Assembly (NCBI GenBank): GCA_019636215.1
Contig: JAHBXZ010000002.1
Coordinates: forward strand, 186,001 to 250,000
Source: Planctomycetota bacterium
GTDB lineage: Bacteria > Planctomycetota > UBA8742 > UBA2392
Length of the DNA: 64,000 nucleotides
Reading direction: 5' to 3'
Shown here: piece after piece, positions 53,098 through 62,719 of the stretch
Layout of the letters: each line of letters opens with the position of its first letter
Numbering within the stretch: position 1 is the first letter of the stretch
The notes under the pieces: generated by a model
The model's database searches: none
Seen by the model: only the letters and a program-made list of their open reading frames with translations
Told to the model about the DNA's origin: nothing
Made by a program: the position numbers and the translations under genes

Positions 53098-54318
53098 ATG
53101 CGCTTGCCGCTTTTCGCAATTTGCACCACTGCACTTCTGGCCGGGGCACTTGGCGCCCAGGCCAACCAGCCCTCAAACCCAACCAGCGTTGAGGCCACGG
53201 CGATCTACGAGATCAACCGTGCCCGCGCCAACCCCCAGGCCTACGACACCGAGCAGACCCTGGGCGGGGTACTGGCGGGCATTACACCCTGGCACCCGTT
53301 GGCGTTGAACGAGCGCCTGGTGACCTCGGCGCGCTTTCACAGCACGGAAATGGCCACCCATGGCTACTTCGCGCACACCAGCCCGGTGACCGGCAACCAG
53401 CCCAACCTGATGGCCCGCAATGCGGGCTACCCGTTGAAGGCAAGTTTCTCAAACACCGCCAACAACATCGAGTCGCTGGCCTGCCTGTTCAGTTCTGGCA
53501 GTGGCGGCGTTACCTACGCGCCCGGCACCGCCATCCGCGCGCTGATTCTGGACAGCGGGGTAACCCCGCCCGGCCACCGCTATCACCTGCTGGCCTGGGG
53601 CGGCAGTGCGGGCGAGATCAGCTTCTACCGGCAGTTCTATGAAGTCGGCGCGGGCTATGCGACCGGCTTCCGGCCCGAGAATCCCTGGAGTTCCGCCACG
53701 CCACCCGATGGCAGCGGGGCGTACTGGTCGATCCACACCGGCGTGCGCGACACAACCCTCTACTTCATCCTGGGCATGGTCTACAACGATGCCAACAGCA
53801 ATGGCCGGTACGACACCGGCGAAGGTCTTGCCGGCGTAAGCGTCATGGCAAACGGCGGTGGCAGCGTAAGTGTTCCTGCCCTCTCCAACAGCGAAGGCAT
53901 GTACTGGTTGCAGGTCAACCCAGCCACCTGGACGCTGACCGTCAGCGGAGGCGCCTTTGGCGCCACCAAGTACGGCCAGGTCACGGTGACGAACGCCAAC
54001 ATCTCTGTCGATTTTCGCAGCAACAGCAACACCGTGGACGTCAGCTTCGGTGCCTGGGGCGCGCTGGCAACCAGCGGCACCCAGAACGGCACCGTCAACC
54101 CCGGCCCCGGCACCGGCGGTACCGGCGGCACTGGCAGCGGTGGTGGTGGAGGCGGCGGGGGCGGTGGAGGAGGCGGTGGTGGCGGTGGCTCGTCCGATGG
54201 CGGCGGCGGAGGAGGCGGTTGCGCCGTTGATGGCCAGGGGGACAACACCTGGCTGGTGCTGTTTGGCGGCATAGTCGCGCTGCTGGCCGGGCTGCACCTG
54301 GCGGCTCGTCGTGCTTGA
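53098..54318 (+). CDS. Exported CAP/SCP-domain protein with poly-Gly, Cys, TM tail
   Basis: A 406-residue exported protein. Signal peptide MRLPLFAICTTALLAGALGAQA. The CAP domain spans about 30-200 (IYEINRARANPQAY, LALNERLVTSARFHSTEMATHGYFAHTSP, NNIESLACL, PPGHRYHLL), with the expected His and Glu of the cavity. A Cna-B/carboxypeptidase-regulatory-like beta domain follows (about 225-310, VYNDANSNGRYDTGEGLAGVSVMAN). The tail has about 25 Gly, then Cys, a hydrophobic segment and HLAARRA. This end matches the other exported proteins in this window. CAP proteins bind lipids or cell-wall material; the role here is unknown. Confidence 0.9.
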   Translation: MRLPLFAICTTALLAGALGAQANQPSNPTSVEATAIYEINRARANPQAYDTEQTLGGVLAGITPWHPLALNERLVTSARFHSTEMATHGYFAHTSPVTGNQPNLMARNAGYPLKASFSNTANNIESLACLFSSGSGGVTYAPGTAIRALILDSGVTPPGHRYHLLAWGGSAGEISFYRQFYEVGAGYATGFRPENPWSSATPPDGSGAYWSIHTGVRDTTLYFILGMVYNDANSNGRYDTGEGLAGVSVMANGGGSVSVPALSNSEGMYWLQVNPATWTLTVSGGAFGATKYGQVTVTNANISVDFRSNSNTVDVSFGAWGALATSGTQNGTVNPGPGTGGTGGTGSGGGGGGGGGGGGGGGGGSSDGGGGGGGCAVDGQGDNTWLVLFGGIVALLAGLHLAARRA

Positions 54319-54334
54319 AACCATGTGATGTCAG

Positions 54335-54364
54335 AAAGGGCCGCCCACGCAGGGCGGCCCTTTT
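54335..54364 (+). terminator. Rho-independent terminator
   Basis: AAAGGGCCGCCC and GGGCGGCCCTTT pair as a 12-bp stem with loop ACGCA, followed by T. It lies 16 bases behind the CAP-protein stop codon. Confidence 0.92.
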
Positions 54365-54446
54365 CGTGCCACAGCAGTTTTCCAGTTGCCCGGCATGGCT
54401 GGTGACGACGGTGAGGTCGCGGGGCACAATGGCACCGGAGGCCATC

Positions 54447-55382
54447 ATGACTGCCAGCTACGCCCAGGACGTGTTTCTGCGCATCTTCGGCCGCGCACCG
54501 GCGCCGCGCCGCGAGAGCAAGCCCGCCAGCACAACACCCGAAGACAAGCTCTCTGACCCGCCCCCACCGGACACGCAGGGCCACGTCATTTACCACGTGA
54601 CACCCCGCGCACACGATGGCCGCTGGAACATCAAGGTTCGCGGCTCCGAGGACCCGGTCGCCGTTATCGATGTCAAGGACGACGCCATAGAGCAGGCCAA
54701 GCAACTGGCCCGGCGGCACGACTGGTCGCAGGTCATCGTGCACAACCAGGACGGGAAGATTGCCCATGAGTTCGCGTACGGGTCAAATCCCGAAGACGAC
54801 GACGCCCCCGAAGAAACCGAAAGCGACGACCGCTTTGTGGACGACTACGAGGGCGACGACACGGAAGACGAGTCGGCGTTTGCCGCCCCGGATGGCGAGC
54901 GGGTTGTGTACCACGTTACGCCGCGCAAGAAGGACGGCCGCTGGAACGTGCGACGCCGCGGTGCCGAACGCCCCAGCCACGTCGCCGACACCAAAGAGAT
55001 CGCCATCGACAAAGCCCGCGAGTTTGCCGACCGCCGCTCGTGGGCGCAGGTCATCATCCACAACCAGGACGGCCGCATCGCCGAAGAGTACGTGTATGGC
55101 GGCCCCGAACGCCGCACAGAGCGCCCCACCGGCAAGGTGTCCCGGCGCACCGGTGCCGTCAGCAAGCCAACGGCACGAGTGGTTTACCACGTGACGCCAA
55201 GGGCCGAGGACGGCAGATGGAATGTTATCCGGCAGGGCGGAGACAAGCCTACCCGCGTACTGGACACCAAAGATGCCGCCGTGGACGCCGCGCGCGATCT
55301 GGCCAAGAACCAGCAGCGCGGGCAGATCGTCATCCACAACCAGGACGGCAAGATCGCCGAAGAGTTCAAGTACGGCGAGTGA
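54447..55382 (+). CDS. Protein with three DUF2188-like repeats
   Basis: A 311-residue soluble protein with three copies of a module of about 65 residues. Each copy runs [VI]YHVTPR..DGRWN, then R..DV.D.K..A...A...A, then IHNQDGKI.EE[FY].YG, separated by acidic linkers. This is the pattern of the DUF2188 family, whose function is not established. The ATG with GGAGG is chosen. The gene stands between the CAP-protein terminator and the convergent ppx gene. Confidence 0.85.
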   Translation: MTASYAQDVFLRIFGRAPAPRRESKPASTTPEDKLSDPPPPDTQGHVIYHVTPRAHDGRWNIKVRGSEDPVAVIDVKDDAIEQAKQLARRHDWSQVIVHNQDGKIAHEFAYGSNPEDDDAPEETESDDRFVDDYEGDDTEDESAFAAPDGERVVYHVTPRKKDGRWNVRRRGAERPSHVADTKEIAIDKAREFADRRSWAQVIIHNQDGRIAEEYVYGGPERRTERPTGKVSRRTGAVSKPTARVVYHVTPRAEDGRWNVIRQGGDKPTRVLDTKDAAVDAARDLAKNQQRGQIVIHNQDGKIAEEFKYGE

Positions 55383-56912
55383 TCAGCGCGCCTTCACGCC
55401 GTTGATGATGACATCCAGGTCCAGTGCCTGTGCCAGCAGCTTTGTCGAGCGCTGGGCGGCGTGGCGTTCCAGCGACACATCCACGCGAGACACCGGCGAA
55501 ATGTAAAGGCAGCCGCGCACCGTGCGGCACCGCACATCACGTACCGCCCCGGCACGCCCGCGATCCAGGCCATCGGCCACACGCAGGATCCCAGCCAGGA
55601 CTCGCACGACGTGCTGGCTGTCGGGGTCAATTTCGGCAAATTGCCGGTGGCGGCTTTTGGGCGCACCCCCGCGAGAGTACCGCGCAATCAGCCCGACGAC
55701 CTCCAGCTCGAGGTCCGTCAGGCCGCGCAGGCCGCCGCCGCGAATCAGCTGGTAGGACAAGTGCTCGCGATCCTGCAGGTGCAGGCCACGACCCAGGTCT
55801 TCCAGCAGTGCCGCCGTTTCCAGCAGCTCGCGGTCGCGGCGACCAAGCCCGTGGCGTCTAGACGTGCCGTCAAACAGCGCGCAGGCCAGAGCCGCCAGGT
55901 GCGCGCCGCGCGCCGCGTCGCCCCCGGCACGGGTCAGAAGCTCCAGGGCGCTCTGCACCCGGACAGGGTTGACCCCGACTTTGCGGGCCAGGCGCTCCAT
56001 CTGCTGCAGCAGAACGCCTTCGCGCAGACTGGCACCACACAGCTGAACGCTGCGCACACCCACGATGTCCAGTGCCGTGGTAAGCACGGCCGAGCCGAAG
56101 TGAATGGTGTCGGCGCGGCGTTCGTCGATCCCGGGAAGTCGCGCGCGGCCCATCACGTCGTCGTCAATCAACTGGTTGTGCAGGTCGCGAAGTTCCGATG
56201 CGCGGATCACGTAACCGTTCAACGCACCCCATGGGTCACGGCCGCGCATGCGCAGGCACGCCAGGCCCAGTGTCATCTGTGTGCCGCTGGTGCAGATGAC
56301 GGTGTCGATGCCCTTGTTCTTGATCGGCCGCAGCACCGGTGCAAGTTGCCGGCGTATGTGCTTCAGCAACGCGTTGCGATGCTTGCGGGGCAGCGGGTCG
56401 TTGCCGCCAAAGTGATCGCGCAGCCGCTGCACCCCAAGTGGAAGGCTGTGGGCGCGCACAAGGCGTGCTGCATTGCCGTACATCACCTCCAGGCTGCCGC
56501 CGCCAAGGTCGAGCATCAGTGCGCGCCGGCCCTCTAGGTCAATGGCGTGCCGTATGCCGCGGTAGATAAGCTGGGCCTCGTCCTTGCCTGTGATCACTCG
56601 CGCGTCAATGCCCGTGCGACGCTTCACTGCCGCAAGAAACTGCCTGCCGTTGGCTGCCTCGCGCACGGCACTGGTGGCCACGGCCAGGATGCGCTTGACG
56701 CCCAGGCGTTTGCACAGCTGCGAGAACCGCTGCAGCGCAGCCAGCGCGGCTTCCATGTTCTCAGGGTTCAACCGGCCCGTCTTGAAAGCGCCGGCGCCCA
56801 GCTTTACGCGCTCGCGTTCACGGTCGATCACATAAAACGAATGCGGCCCCGTCACGTCCGCGACGATCATGTGGACAGAGTTCGAACCGATGTCGATCGA
56901 GGCCAGCCTCAA
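55383..56912 (-). CDS. ppx: Exopolyphosphatase / Ppx-GppA family phosphatase
   Basis: A 509-residue enzyme of the ASKHA fold that hydrolyses polyphosphate or pppGpp. Seen are the N-terminal ASIDIGSNSVHMIVAD, the ATSAVREAANG block, the phosphate loop MLDLGGGSLEVMYG and ICTSGT. A C-terminal HD-like domain follows (LLETAALLEDLGRGLHL), in which the usual HD pair reads ED, so that site may be inactive. No ATG lies near the start; a TTG at 56912 with GGGAAAG upstream fits the family start. The gene follows ppk by 25 bases on the same strand. Confidence 0.9.
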   Translation of the reverse strand: MRLASIDIGSNSVHMIVADVTGPHSFYVIDRERERVKLGAGAFKTGRLNPENMEAALAALQRFSQLCKRLGVKRILAVATSAVREAANGRQFLAAVKRRTGIDARVITGKDEAQLIYRGIRHAIDLEGRRALMLDLGGGSLEVMYGNAARLVRAHSLPLGVQRLRDHFGGNDPLPRKHRNALLKHIRRQLAPVLRPIKNKGIDTVICTSGTQMTLGLACLRMRGRDPWGALNGYVIRASELRDLHNQLIDDDVMGRARLPGIDERRADTIHFGSAVLTTALDIVGVRSVQLCGASLREGVLLQQMERLARKVGVNPVRVQSALELLTRAGGDAARGAHLAALACALFDGTSRRHGLGRRDRELLETAALLEDLGRGLHLQDREHLSYQLIRGGGLRGLTDLELEVVGLIARYSRGGAPKSRHRQFAEIDPDSQHVVRVLAGILRVADGLDRGRAGAVRDVRCRTVRGCLYISPVSRVDVSLERHAAQRSTKLLAQALDLDVIINGVKAR

Positions 56913-56937
56913 TTGCTTTCCCGCACCAGTGCCCGCC

Positions 56938-59013
56938 CTAGCCGCCCAACTTGCCCGCCAGAACTTCCTGGCAGTGGCGCGCAGCCTGGTCGCCTGGCTG
57001 GCAACGCAACCAGTTGCCATCGGGCGAAAGCTGCCACGCCTGGGTGTTGTCAGAAAGCGGCAGATCCAGGCATTCCTCTATGACACGAGCGCGAAGGGCC
57101 TCGTCGAGGATGGGAAAACATGTTTCTACCCTGCGGAAAAGATTTCGTGACATCCAGTCGGCGCTGGCGGCGTAAAGGATGTCGTCATTCGGGCCGAAGC
57201 TGTATACGCGGGAGTGCTCCAGAAATCGCCCCAGGATAGACCGCACCGTGATGTTCTCGCTCAGGCCTGCAATGCCCGGACGCAGGCAGCATACGCCGCG
57301 CACAATCAGCTGAATCTTCACACCCGCAATGCTGGCGAGGTACAGGGCCTTGATGACGCCTGGGTCGGCCAGCGCGTTCATCTTGGCGCGGATGCGCGCG
57401 GGCTTGCCCTGCCTGGCATGCTCCGCCTGCTCGTTGATGCGCGCCAGAATCTCGTCATTCAAGGTGAACGGCGAGTGCAGCAGCTTCTGCAGCTTGGGTG
57501 CCGTGCCAAGGCCCGTAAGCTGCCGGAAAAGATGATGCGCGTCGTCGCAGATCTGCTCGTTGCAGGTCAGCAGGCTCAAGTCTGTGTACGCCCGTGCCGT
57601 GCCGGTGTGGTAGTTGCCTGTGCCAAGGTGAACATAGCGCCGCAACGCGCCCTCTTCGCGCCGCACCACCAGCATCATCTTGGCGTGCGTCTTGTAGCCC
57701 ACCACGCCGTAGACCACGTGTGCCCCTGCGGTCTTCAGGCGTGTGGCAAGGTCGATGTTCGCGGCCTCGTCAAAGCGCGCGCGAAGTTCGACAACGGCCG
57801 TAACTTCTTTGCCGGCGCGGGCGGCGTCAATCAGGGCGTCCACGATCTCGCTGTGGGCCCCGGTGCGGTACAGGGTGCCCTTGATGGCAACCACGGCAGG
57901 GTCCTTGGCAGCGGCGCGCACAAACTCCAGCACCGGGCTGAAACTCTGGTACGGATGGTGCAGCAGGATGTCGCCGCCGCGCACGGCCTCAAACAGATCC
58001 GCGCCGGGCTGGGCGCGCTTGTCAAAGCCCGCCTTGAACGCCGGGAACTTCAGGTCGGGGCGGTCCACCAGGTCATACAGCGCCATCAGGCGGTTGAGGT
58101 TAACCGGGCCATTCACCTGGTAGAGGTCTTCATCACGCAGGTGAAAATGATCCAGCAGAAAGCGCGCTGTCTCTGGCGGGCAGTTCTCGGCAACTTCCAG
58201 ACGCACCGCCGCGCCGTAATGGCGCCGCGGCAGCTCGAATCGCACGGCATCCAGCAGGTCTTCCACTTCTTCTTCTTCCACCCACAGGTCGCTGTTGCGC
58301 GTGACGCGGAACTGGTAGCAACCCTTGACCTCCATGCCCGGGAACAGCTCGCCGATGTTCGCGTGGATGACCGCCGACAGAAGCACAAAGTCATGCGGCC
58401 CAGAGGCAAACTCGGCCGGCAGCCGTATCAGGCGTGGAACCAGGCGCGGCGCCTGGACCACGGCCGTGCCGCTCTTGCGCGCAAAGGCGTCTTTGCCGTC
58501 CATCATCACGACAAAGTTCAGGATCTTGTTCAGCACATTCGGGAATGGGTGGGAAGGGTCCAGCCCGATCGGCGTCAACAACGGGTAGACCTCGCGCAGA
58601 AAGAACGCGCGCACCCAGGCCGATTGTTCGGGCGTCCAGTCCGCCCGACGCAGAACGCGAATGCCCTTGGCCGTGAGCTCGGGGGTCAGCACCTCGTTGA
58701 ACACGCGGTATTGTTCGGCGATCAGTGAACGCGCACTCACGCTGATCGCGCCCAGCAGCTCGCGCGGCGACATCCCGTCAGGCCCGGCCGTGGAAATGCC
58801 TGCCTCGAACTGCTGCTTGATGCCGCTGGCGCGGATCTCGAAGAACTCGTCCATGTTGTTGCACGAGATCGTCAGAAAGCGCATGCGTTCCAGCAAAGGC
58901 GCCGAAGAATCGGCAGCCAGCGCCAGCACACGCCGGTTGAACTCAAGCAGCGACAACTCGCGGTTGATGTACAGACTGGCGTTGGAGAGATCCGTGTTCT
59001 GCGCGGCGCTCAT
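56938..59013 (-). CDS. ppk: Polyphosphate kinase
   Basis: A 691-residue PPK1 enzyme that builds polyphosphate from ATP, reversibly. The N-terminal NRELSLLEFNRRVLALA and RMRFLTISCNNMDEFFEIR are diagnostic. The catalytic His443 lies in GYKTHAKMMLVVR, and the second phospholipase-D-like motif is LEHSRVYSFG. LGTGNYHTGTARAYTDLSLLT is the usual block between them. Together with ppx just downstream it forms a polyphosphate-turnover operon. Confidence 0.97.
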   Translation of the reverse strand: MSAAQNTDLSNASLYINRELSLLEFNRRVLALAADSSAPLLERMRFLTISCNNMDEFFEIRASGIKQQFEAGISTAGPDGMSPRELLGAISVSARSLIAEQYRVFNEVLTPELTAKGIRVLRRADWTPEQSAWVRAFFLREVYPLLTPIGLDPSHPFPNVLNKILNFVVMMDGKDAFARKSGTAVVQAPRLVPRLIRLPAEFASGPHDFVLLSAVIHANIGELFPGMEVKGCYQFRVTRNSDLWVEEEEVEDLLDAVRFELPRRHYGAAVRLEVAENCPPETARFLLDHFHLRDEDLYQVNGPVNLNRLMALYDLVDRPDLKFPAFKAGFDKRAQPGADLFEAVRGGDILLHHPYQSFSPVLEFVRAAAKDPAVVAIKGTLYRTGAHSEIVDALIDAARAGKEVTAVVELRARFDEAANIDLATRLKTAGAHVVYGVVGYKTHAKMMLVVRREEGALRRYVHLGTGNYHTGTARAYTDLSLLTCNEQICDDAHHLFRQLTGLGTAPKLQKLLHSPFTLNDEILARINEQAEHARQGKPARIRAKMNALADPGVIKALYLASIAGVKIQLIVRGVCCLRPGIAGLSENITVRSILGRFLEHSRVYSFGPNDDILYAASADWMSRNLFRRVETCFPILDEALRARVIEECLDLPLSDNTQAWQLSPDGNWLRCQPGDQAARHCQEVLAGKLGG

Positions 59014-59087
59014 GCCATGACCTTATCGGGAAACACGCGCCAGAGAATACAGGGTCCGCATGAAGATCGTGTCAAACAAGGACGCGC

Positions 59088-60665
59088 TCAGCGCGGCCCG
59101 CCGCAGCCGCCTGCGCCCGGGGTGCGGATCTCCAGTGCCTCGCCGGGCGCGAGTTCGCCCTGGCACTTGGCGGAAAGGAGCTGGCGCGCGCCGTCGGCAC
59201 GAATCCATGCGTTCTCGCCCGACGCGCCGTCGCCCCCACCGTTAATGCCGCGCGGCTGCAATCTGCGGCGCTCTGTCAGACATCCGAATTGTGCGTGGCC
59301 CAGCGCCCGCACACGCCGGATCACGCCCTCACCGCCTTGCTGCACACCAGCGCCTCCACTGCCTTCGCGCAGCGCATACTCCTCAAGGCGCAGTGGATAG
59401 GCGTGTTCAAGTGCCTCCACCGGCGTGTTCAGTGTATTGGTCATGTGGCTGTGCGTTGCACTGGCGCCCGGGCCTCGAGCGTCAGCACCGCAGCCACCGG
59501 CGATAGTCTCATAGTACGTAAACGCTGAGCCATCGTCGCGCGCGCCCCCGATCGTCAGGTTGTTCATTGTGCCCTGCGACTGCGCCACGGCGCGGCCGCG
59601 GGCGGCCTGCGACAGTGCGGCAAGGCAGACATCCACAAGGCGCTGGCTGGTCTCCACGTTGCCGCCGGCCACAGGTGCGGGGCGGCGGGCGTTGACCACC
59701 GTGCCTTCGTGCGCAATCACCTCAATGCATTCGAAGCAGCCGTGATTGATCGGCGGCAGGGATTCGCAGAAGCACAATGCCGCATAGAAGGCCGCGCTTT
59801 GGGTCACGGCCAGCACGGCATTCACACCGCCGCGCACTTGGGGCGCGCTGCCAGTGAAGTCAAAGCGCAGATGCCTTCGCGAGACACTCAGTGTCAACGC
59901 AATGGCAATGTCTCGCGTGCCCGCGCCATCGTCTTCAAGGACCTCTTGCGCGCGGTAGACGCCGGGTGCCAGGCCGGCGAGATTGCCCTGCATCACCGCG
60001 CGGCTGTAGTCGATCTGTGCCTTTGCAAGATCGGCAAACTCTGCTGGTGCACGCGACACAACCTGCGCCAGGCGCTGCCCGCCGCGATCGCAGGCTGCAA
60101 CCTGGGCATTCAAGTCGCCGGCGCGCTCCATCGGCGTTCGCGTGTTGGCCAGGATCATCGCAAACGCCTGCGTCTGCACGCCACGCGCGTTTCGCAGCAG
60201 CATGGGAGGAATCACCAGCCCCTCGGCGATCAGGTCAGTCTGCGGCGACATGCTGCCCGGTGCCGCACCTCCGATATCGGCGTGATGGGCACGGTTCGCG
60301 GTGTAGCCAATCAGCCTGCCAGCGGCAAACACCGGCGCCACCAGCGTAATGTCCGGCAGATGCGTTCCGCCTGCGAACGGATCATTCACCACCGCAACTT
60401 CACCCTCGGCGAGGTTCATTGTTGCCAGCACCGCCGACACACTTGCAGGCATGGAACCCAGGTGCACGGGCAGGTGCGCGGCCTGGGCCAGCAGGCGGCC
60501 CTTGGCGTCGAACAGCGCGCAAGAATAGTCCTGGCGCTCTTTGATGTTCGGGCTGTAGGCACTGCGCTTCAGGGCCTCGCCCATTTCTTCGGCTGCCCCT
60601 ACCAGCGCGTGATGAAACACAGCGAGCTTGGCGGCTGCCTGTATGGTTGCGCGCTTGGTGGTCAT
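59088..60665 (-). CDS. hyuB: Hydantoinase/oxoprolinase subunit B family protein
   Basis: A 525-residue subunit of an ATP-dependent hydantoinase, 5-oxoprolinase or acetone carboxylase-type enzyme. The family's start (FHHALVGAAEEMGEALKRSAYSPNIKERQDYSCALFDAKGRLLAQAAHLPVHLGSMP) and NDPFAGGTHLPDITLV and RAHHADIGG are clear. So are the blocks NVETSQRLVDV and SQGTMNNLTIGG. It overlaps the A-subunit gene by 4 bases (ATGA). Which ring or ketone it acts on cannot be told. Confidence 0.93.
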   Translation of the reverse strand: MTTKRATIQAAAKLAVFHHALVGAAEEMGEALKRSAYSPNIKERQDYSCALFDAKGRLLAQAAHLPVHLGSMPASVSAVLATMNLAEGEVAVVNDPFAGGTHLPDITLVAPVFAAGRLIGYTANRAHHADIGGAAPGSMSPQTDLIAEGLVIPPMLLRNARGVQTQAFAMILANTRTPMERAGDLNAQVAACDRGGQRLAQVVSRAPAEFADLAKAQIDYSRAVMQGNLAGLAPGVYRAQEVLEDDGAGTRDIAIALTLSVSRRHLRFDFTGSAPQVRGGVNAVLAVTQSAAFYAALCFCESLPPINHGCFECIEVIAHEGTVVNARRPAPVAGGNVETSQRLVDVCLAALSQAARGRAVAQSQGTMNNLTIGGARDDGSAFTYYETIAGGCGADARGPGASATHSHMTNTLNTPVEALEHAYPLRLEEYALREGSGGAGVQQGGEGVIRRVRALGHAQFGCLTERRRLQPRGINGGGDGASGENAWIRADGARQLLSAKCQGELAPGEALEIRTPGAGGCGGPR

Positions 60666-62719
60666 GGGCGGGCCCCACGTTTCCCGGAACGTCGCGGCAA
60701 CATCGCCGCTCCCCCCGGGGCTGCCGTCCCGGGCTGTTGCTTGCGGGGCTTGTTCTGCGGCAACTGCACCGCGCGCTTGCGCTTGCGGCTCCTGTTTAAC
60801 AGCAACTGTCCGGCCTTGCTGACCTTGAGCGTCCAGCCTGTGTTCAGGTACAGGCATGAACTCAGTTCGGTGACAATTGCCGGGCCTTGCAGCCTGAACC
60901 CGGCGGGCAGGTCCTCGCGCGCGTACACCGGCTCGCCGCTGCTGGACTGGCACCAGGCCTTGGGCTTGCCGACGGGCGCCCTGAACTTCAACACCGGCGT
61001 GCGGTGTCTGGCCGCCACCCGCAAGCGCACATTCACGATCTCAGCCGGTTCCCCGACGCGGTCGAAGTAGAACTGCCGCTGGTGTTCCACATCGAATCGC
61101 TGCTTCCAGTCAGGCCGCAGCGGAACGTTGAGTTCAAAGCTCTGGCCCTGGTAGCGCACGTCCAGGCTGACCTGTGTGTCAAATGGACCCTTCAAGCCGC
61201 AGGCACGAAGTTCGCCCGTGGCGCGATTCTCAAGCTCGCGAGCGACCTTCTTGGCCCTGACCAAAGACGCCTTGGATTCCGGCAGCAGCAGAGTCCTCGA
61301 AAGGTCGCGGCTGGCAGGCGTGTGCAGCATGCCGACCGCACACAGCAGGCCTGGATCGCGCGGCACCAGCACCATGCCGGTACCAATCAGCTCGGCAAGA
61401 TCACAGGCAATCAGCCCGCCCGCACCGCCAAATGGAATCAGTGGCGTGCCGGCCACACTGTGCCCGCGCTCCACCGAGACGCGTCGCAAGGCGCGCTCGA
61501 TTCCCGCCAGCGCCACGCGCAACATGGCATCCGCAACTTCTTGCGCGGGTCCGAGCGCTTCCACGGCCTGGCGGGCGAGATCCGGGCGCAGGACGAATTC
61601 GCCTCCCAGTTTCAACTGGGAAGGCAGGCGCCCCAGCACCACCAACGCGTCGGTCAGCGTCGCATGCGTGCCGCCGCGTCCGTAACAGGCCGGGCCAGGG
61701 TACGCCCCCGCGCTTAGCGGCCCGACGTGCAACGCGCCACCGGCATCCATGTGCGCAATCGACCCCCCACCGGCGCCGATCGTGTGAATGTCCAGCGAAG
61801 GTGTGCGCAGCGGCCAGCCGCTGATTTCGGTGACACTTCGCAACCGGGTTTGCCCACCCACCAGCGAAACGTCGGTGCTGGTGCCACCGACGTCAAAGGC
61901 TATGCCCGTCTTGATACCTTCGGCATCCAGTGCCGCGCGGACACCCGCAATGCCACCGGCTGGGCCGCTTAGTGCCAGCTTCACCGGCTCGCGCGCGGCG
62001 ATCTCGGCGGGCAGCCAGCCCCCGGCACTGTGCATCAGCACCAGCCGAACGGGGCCCAGCACTTCGCCCAGGCTGCGGCAGTATTCGCCCACGCGAGGCA
62101 TCAGCGCCGCGTTGGCGGCCGTGACAAGGCTGCGCTCATACTCACGGAACTCGGGCGCCAGATCGCAGGAAAGGGTAACTGGCACACCCAGTTCCTTTAG
62201 GGCCTTGCCCAGCATGCGTTCATGATCCGGGTTGGCGTAGCTGTGCAGCAGACACACGGCCACGGCCTCGGGCGCGGCCCTGCGCAACTGTTCCAGGACT
62301 TGGGCAATCTCGGCGTCAGTCAGGGCTTTCTCGACACTGCCGTCGGGCCCCACACGCTCCGCGCACTCAAACCGCAGCTCGCGCGGTATCAACGGGTCGC
62401 GCTGGCGCGGGTTCAGGGCGTACAAGTCCGCCGGGTCGCGGTTCTGACGGCCTATTGCCAGTACATCGCGAAACCCCCGCGTGGTAACCAGTGCGGCCCT
62501 GGCCAGCTTGCGTTCCAGCAGGGCGTTAGTTGCCACAGTTGTGCCATGCACCAACAGATCTGCGCCACCAAGCCGCTGCAGCGCCTCCATGACCGCAAGG
62601 CCCGGATCCTGCGGCGTACTGGGCACCTTGCAGCGCGACACTCGCCCGCGCCGCAATACCACGGCGTCGGTGAACGTGCCGCCTACGTCAATGGCCGCGA
62701 TTGTGCGGGACTTGTCCAT
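60662..62719 (-). CDS. hyuA: Hydantoinase/oxoprolinase subunit A family protein
   Basis: A 685-residue ATP-binding subunit. The phosphate loop is AAIDVGGTFTDAVVLRRG; the second is GIAFDVGGTSTDVSLVGG. The blocks LLVHGTTVATNALLERKLARAALVTTRGF, LSGPAGGIAGV, GAGGGSIAHMDAGGALHVGPLSAG and LIPFGGAGGL fit the family. It is translationally coupled to the B subunit, and its own start overlaps the alpha/beta hydrolase gene by 37 bases. Confidence 0.95.
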   Translation of the reverse strand: MDKSRTIAAIDVGGTFTDAVVLRRGRVSRCKVPSTPQDPGLAVMEALQRLGGADLLVHGTTVATNALLERKLARAALVTTRGFRDVLAIGRQNRDPADLYALNPRQRDPLIPRELRFECAERVGPDGSVEKALTDAEIAQVLEQLRRAAPEAVAVCLLHSYANPDHERMLGKALKELGVPVTLSCDLAPEFREYERSLVTAANAALMPRVGEYCRSLGEVLGPVRLVLMHSAGGWLPAEIAAREPVKLALSGPAGGIAGVRAALDAEGIKTGIAFDVGGTSTDVSLVGGQTRLRSVTEISGWPLRTPSLDIHTIGAGGGSIAHMDAGGALHVGPLSAGAYPGPACYGRGGTHATLTDALVVLGRLPSQLKLGGEFVLRPDLARQAVEALGPAQEVADAMLRVALAGIERALRRVSVERGHSVAGTPLIPFGGAGGLIACDLAELIGTGMVLVPRDPGLLCAVGMLHTPASRDLSRTLLLPESKASLVRAKKVARELENRATGELRACGLKGPFDTQVSLDVRYQGQSFELNVPLRPDWKQRFDVEHQRQFYFDRVGEPAEIVNVRLRVAARHRTPVLKFRAPVGKPKAWCQSSSGEPVYAREDLPAGFRLQGPAIVTELSSCLYLNTGWTLKVSKAGQLLLNRSRKRKRAVQLPQNKPRKQQPGTAAPGGAAMLPRRSGKRGARP

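Noticed and set aside
53098..54318. Poly-Gly tracts as simple-sequence repeats or assembly artefacts
   Set aside because: They occur at the same place in several proteins, always followed by Cys and a membrane segment, and keep the frame.
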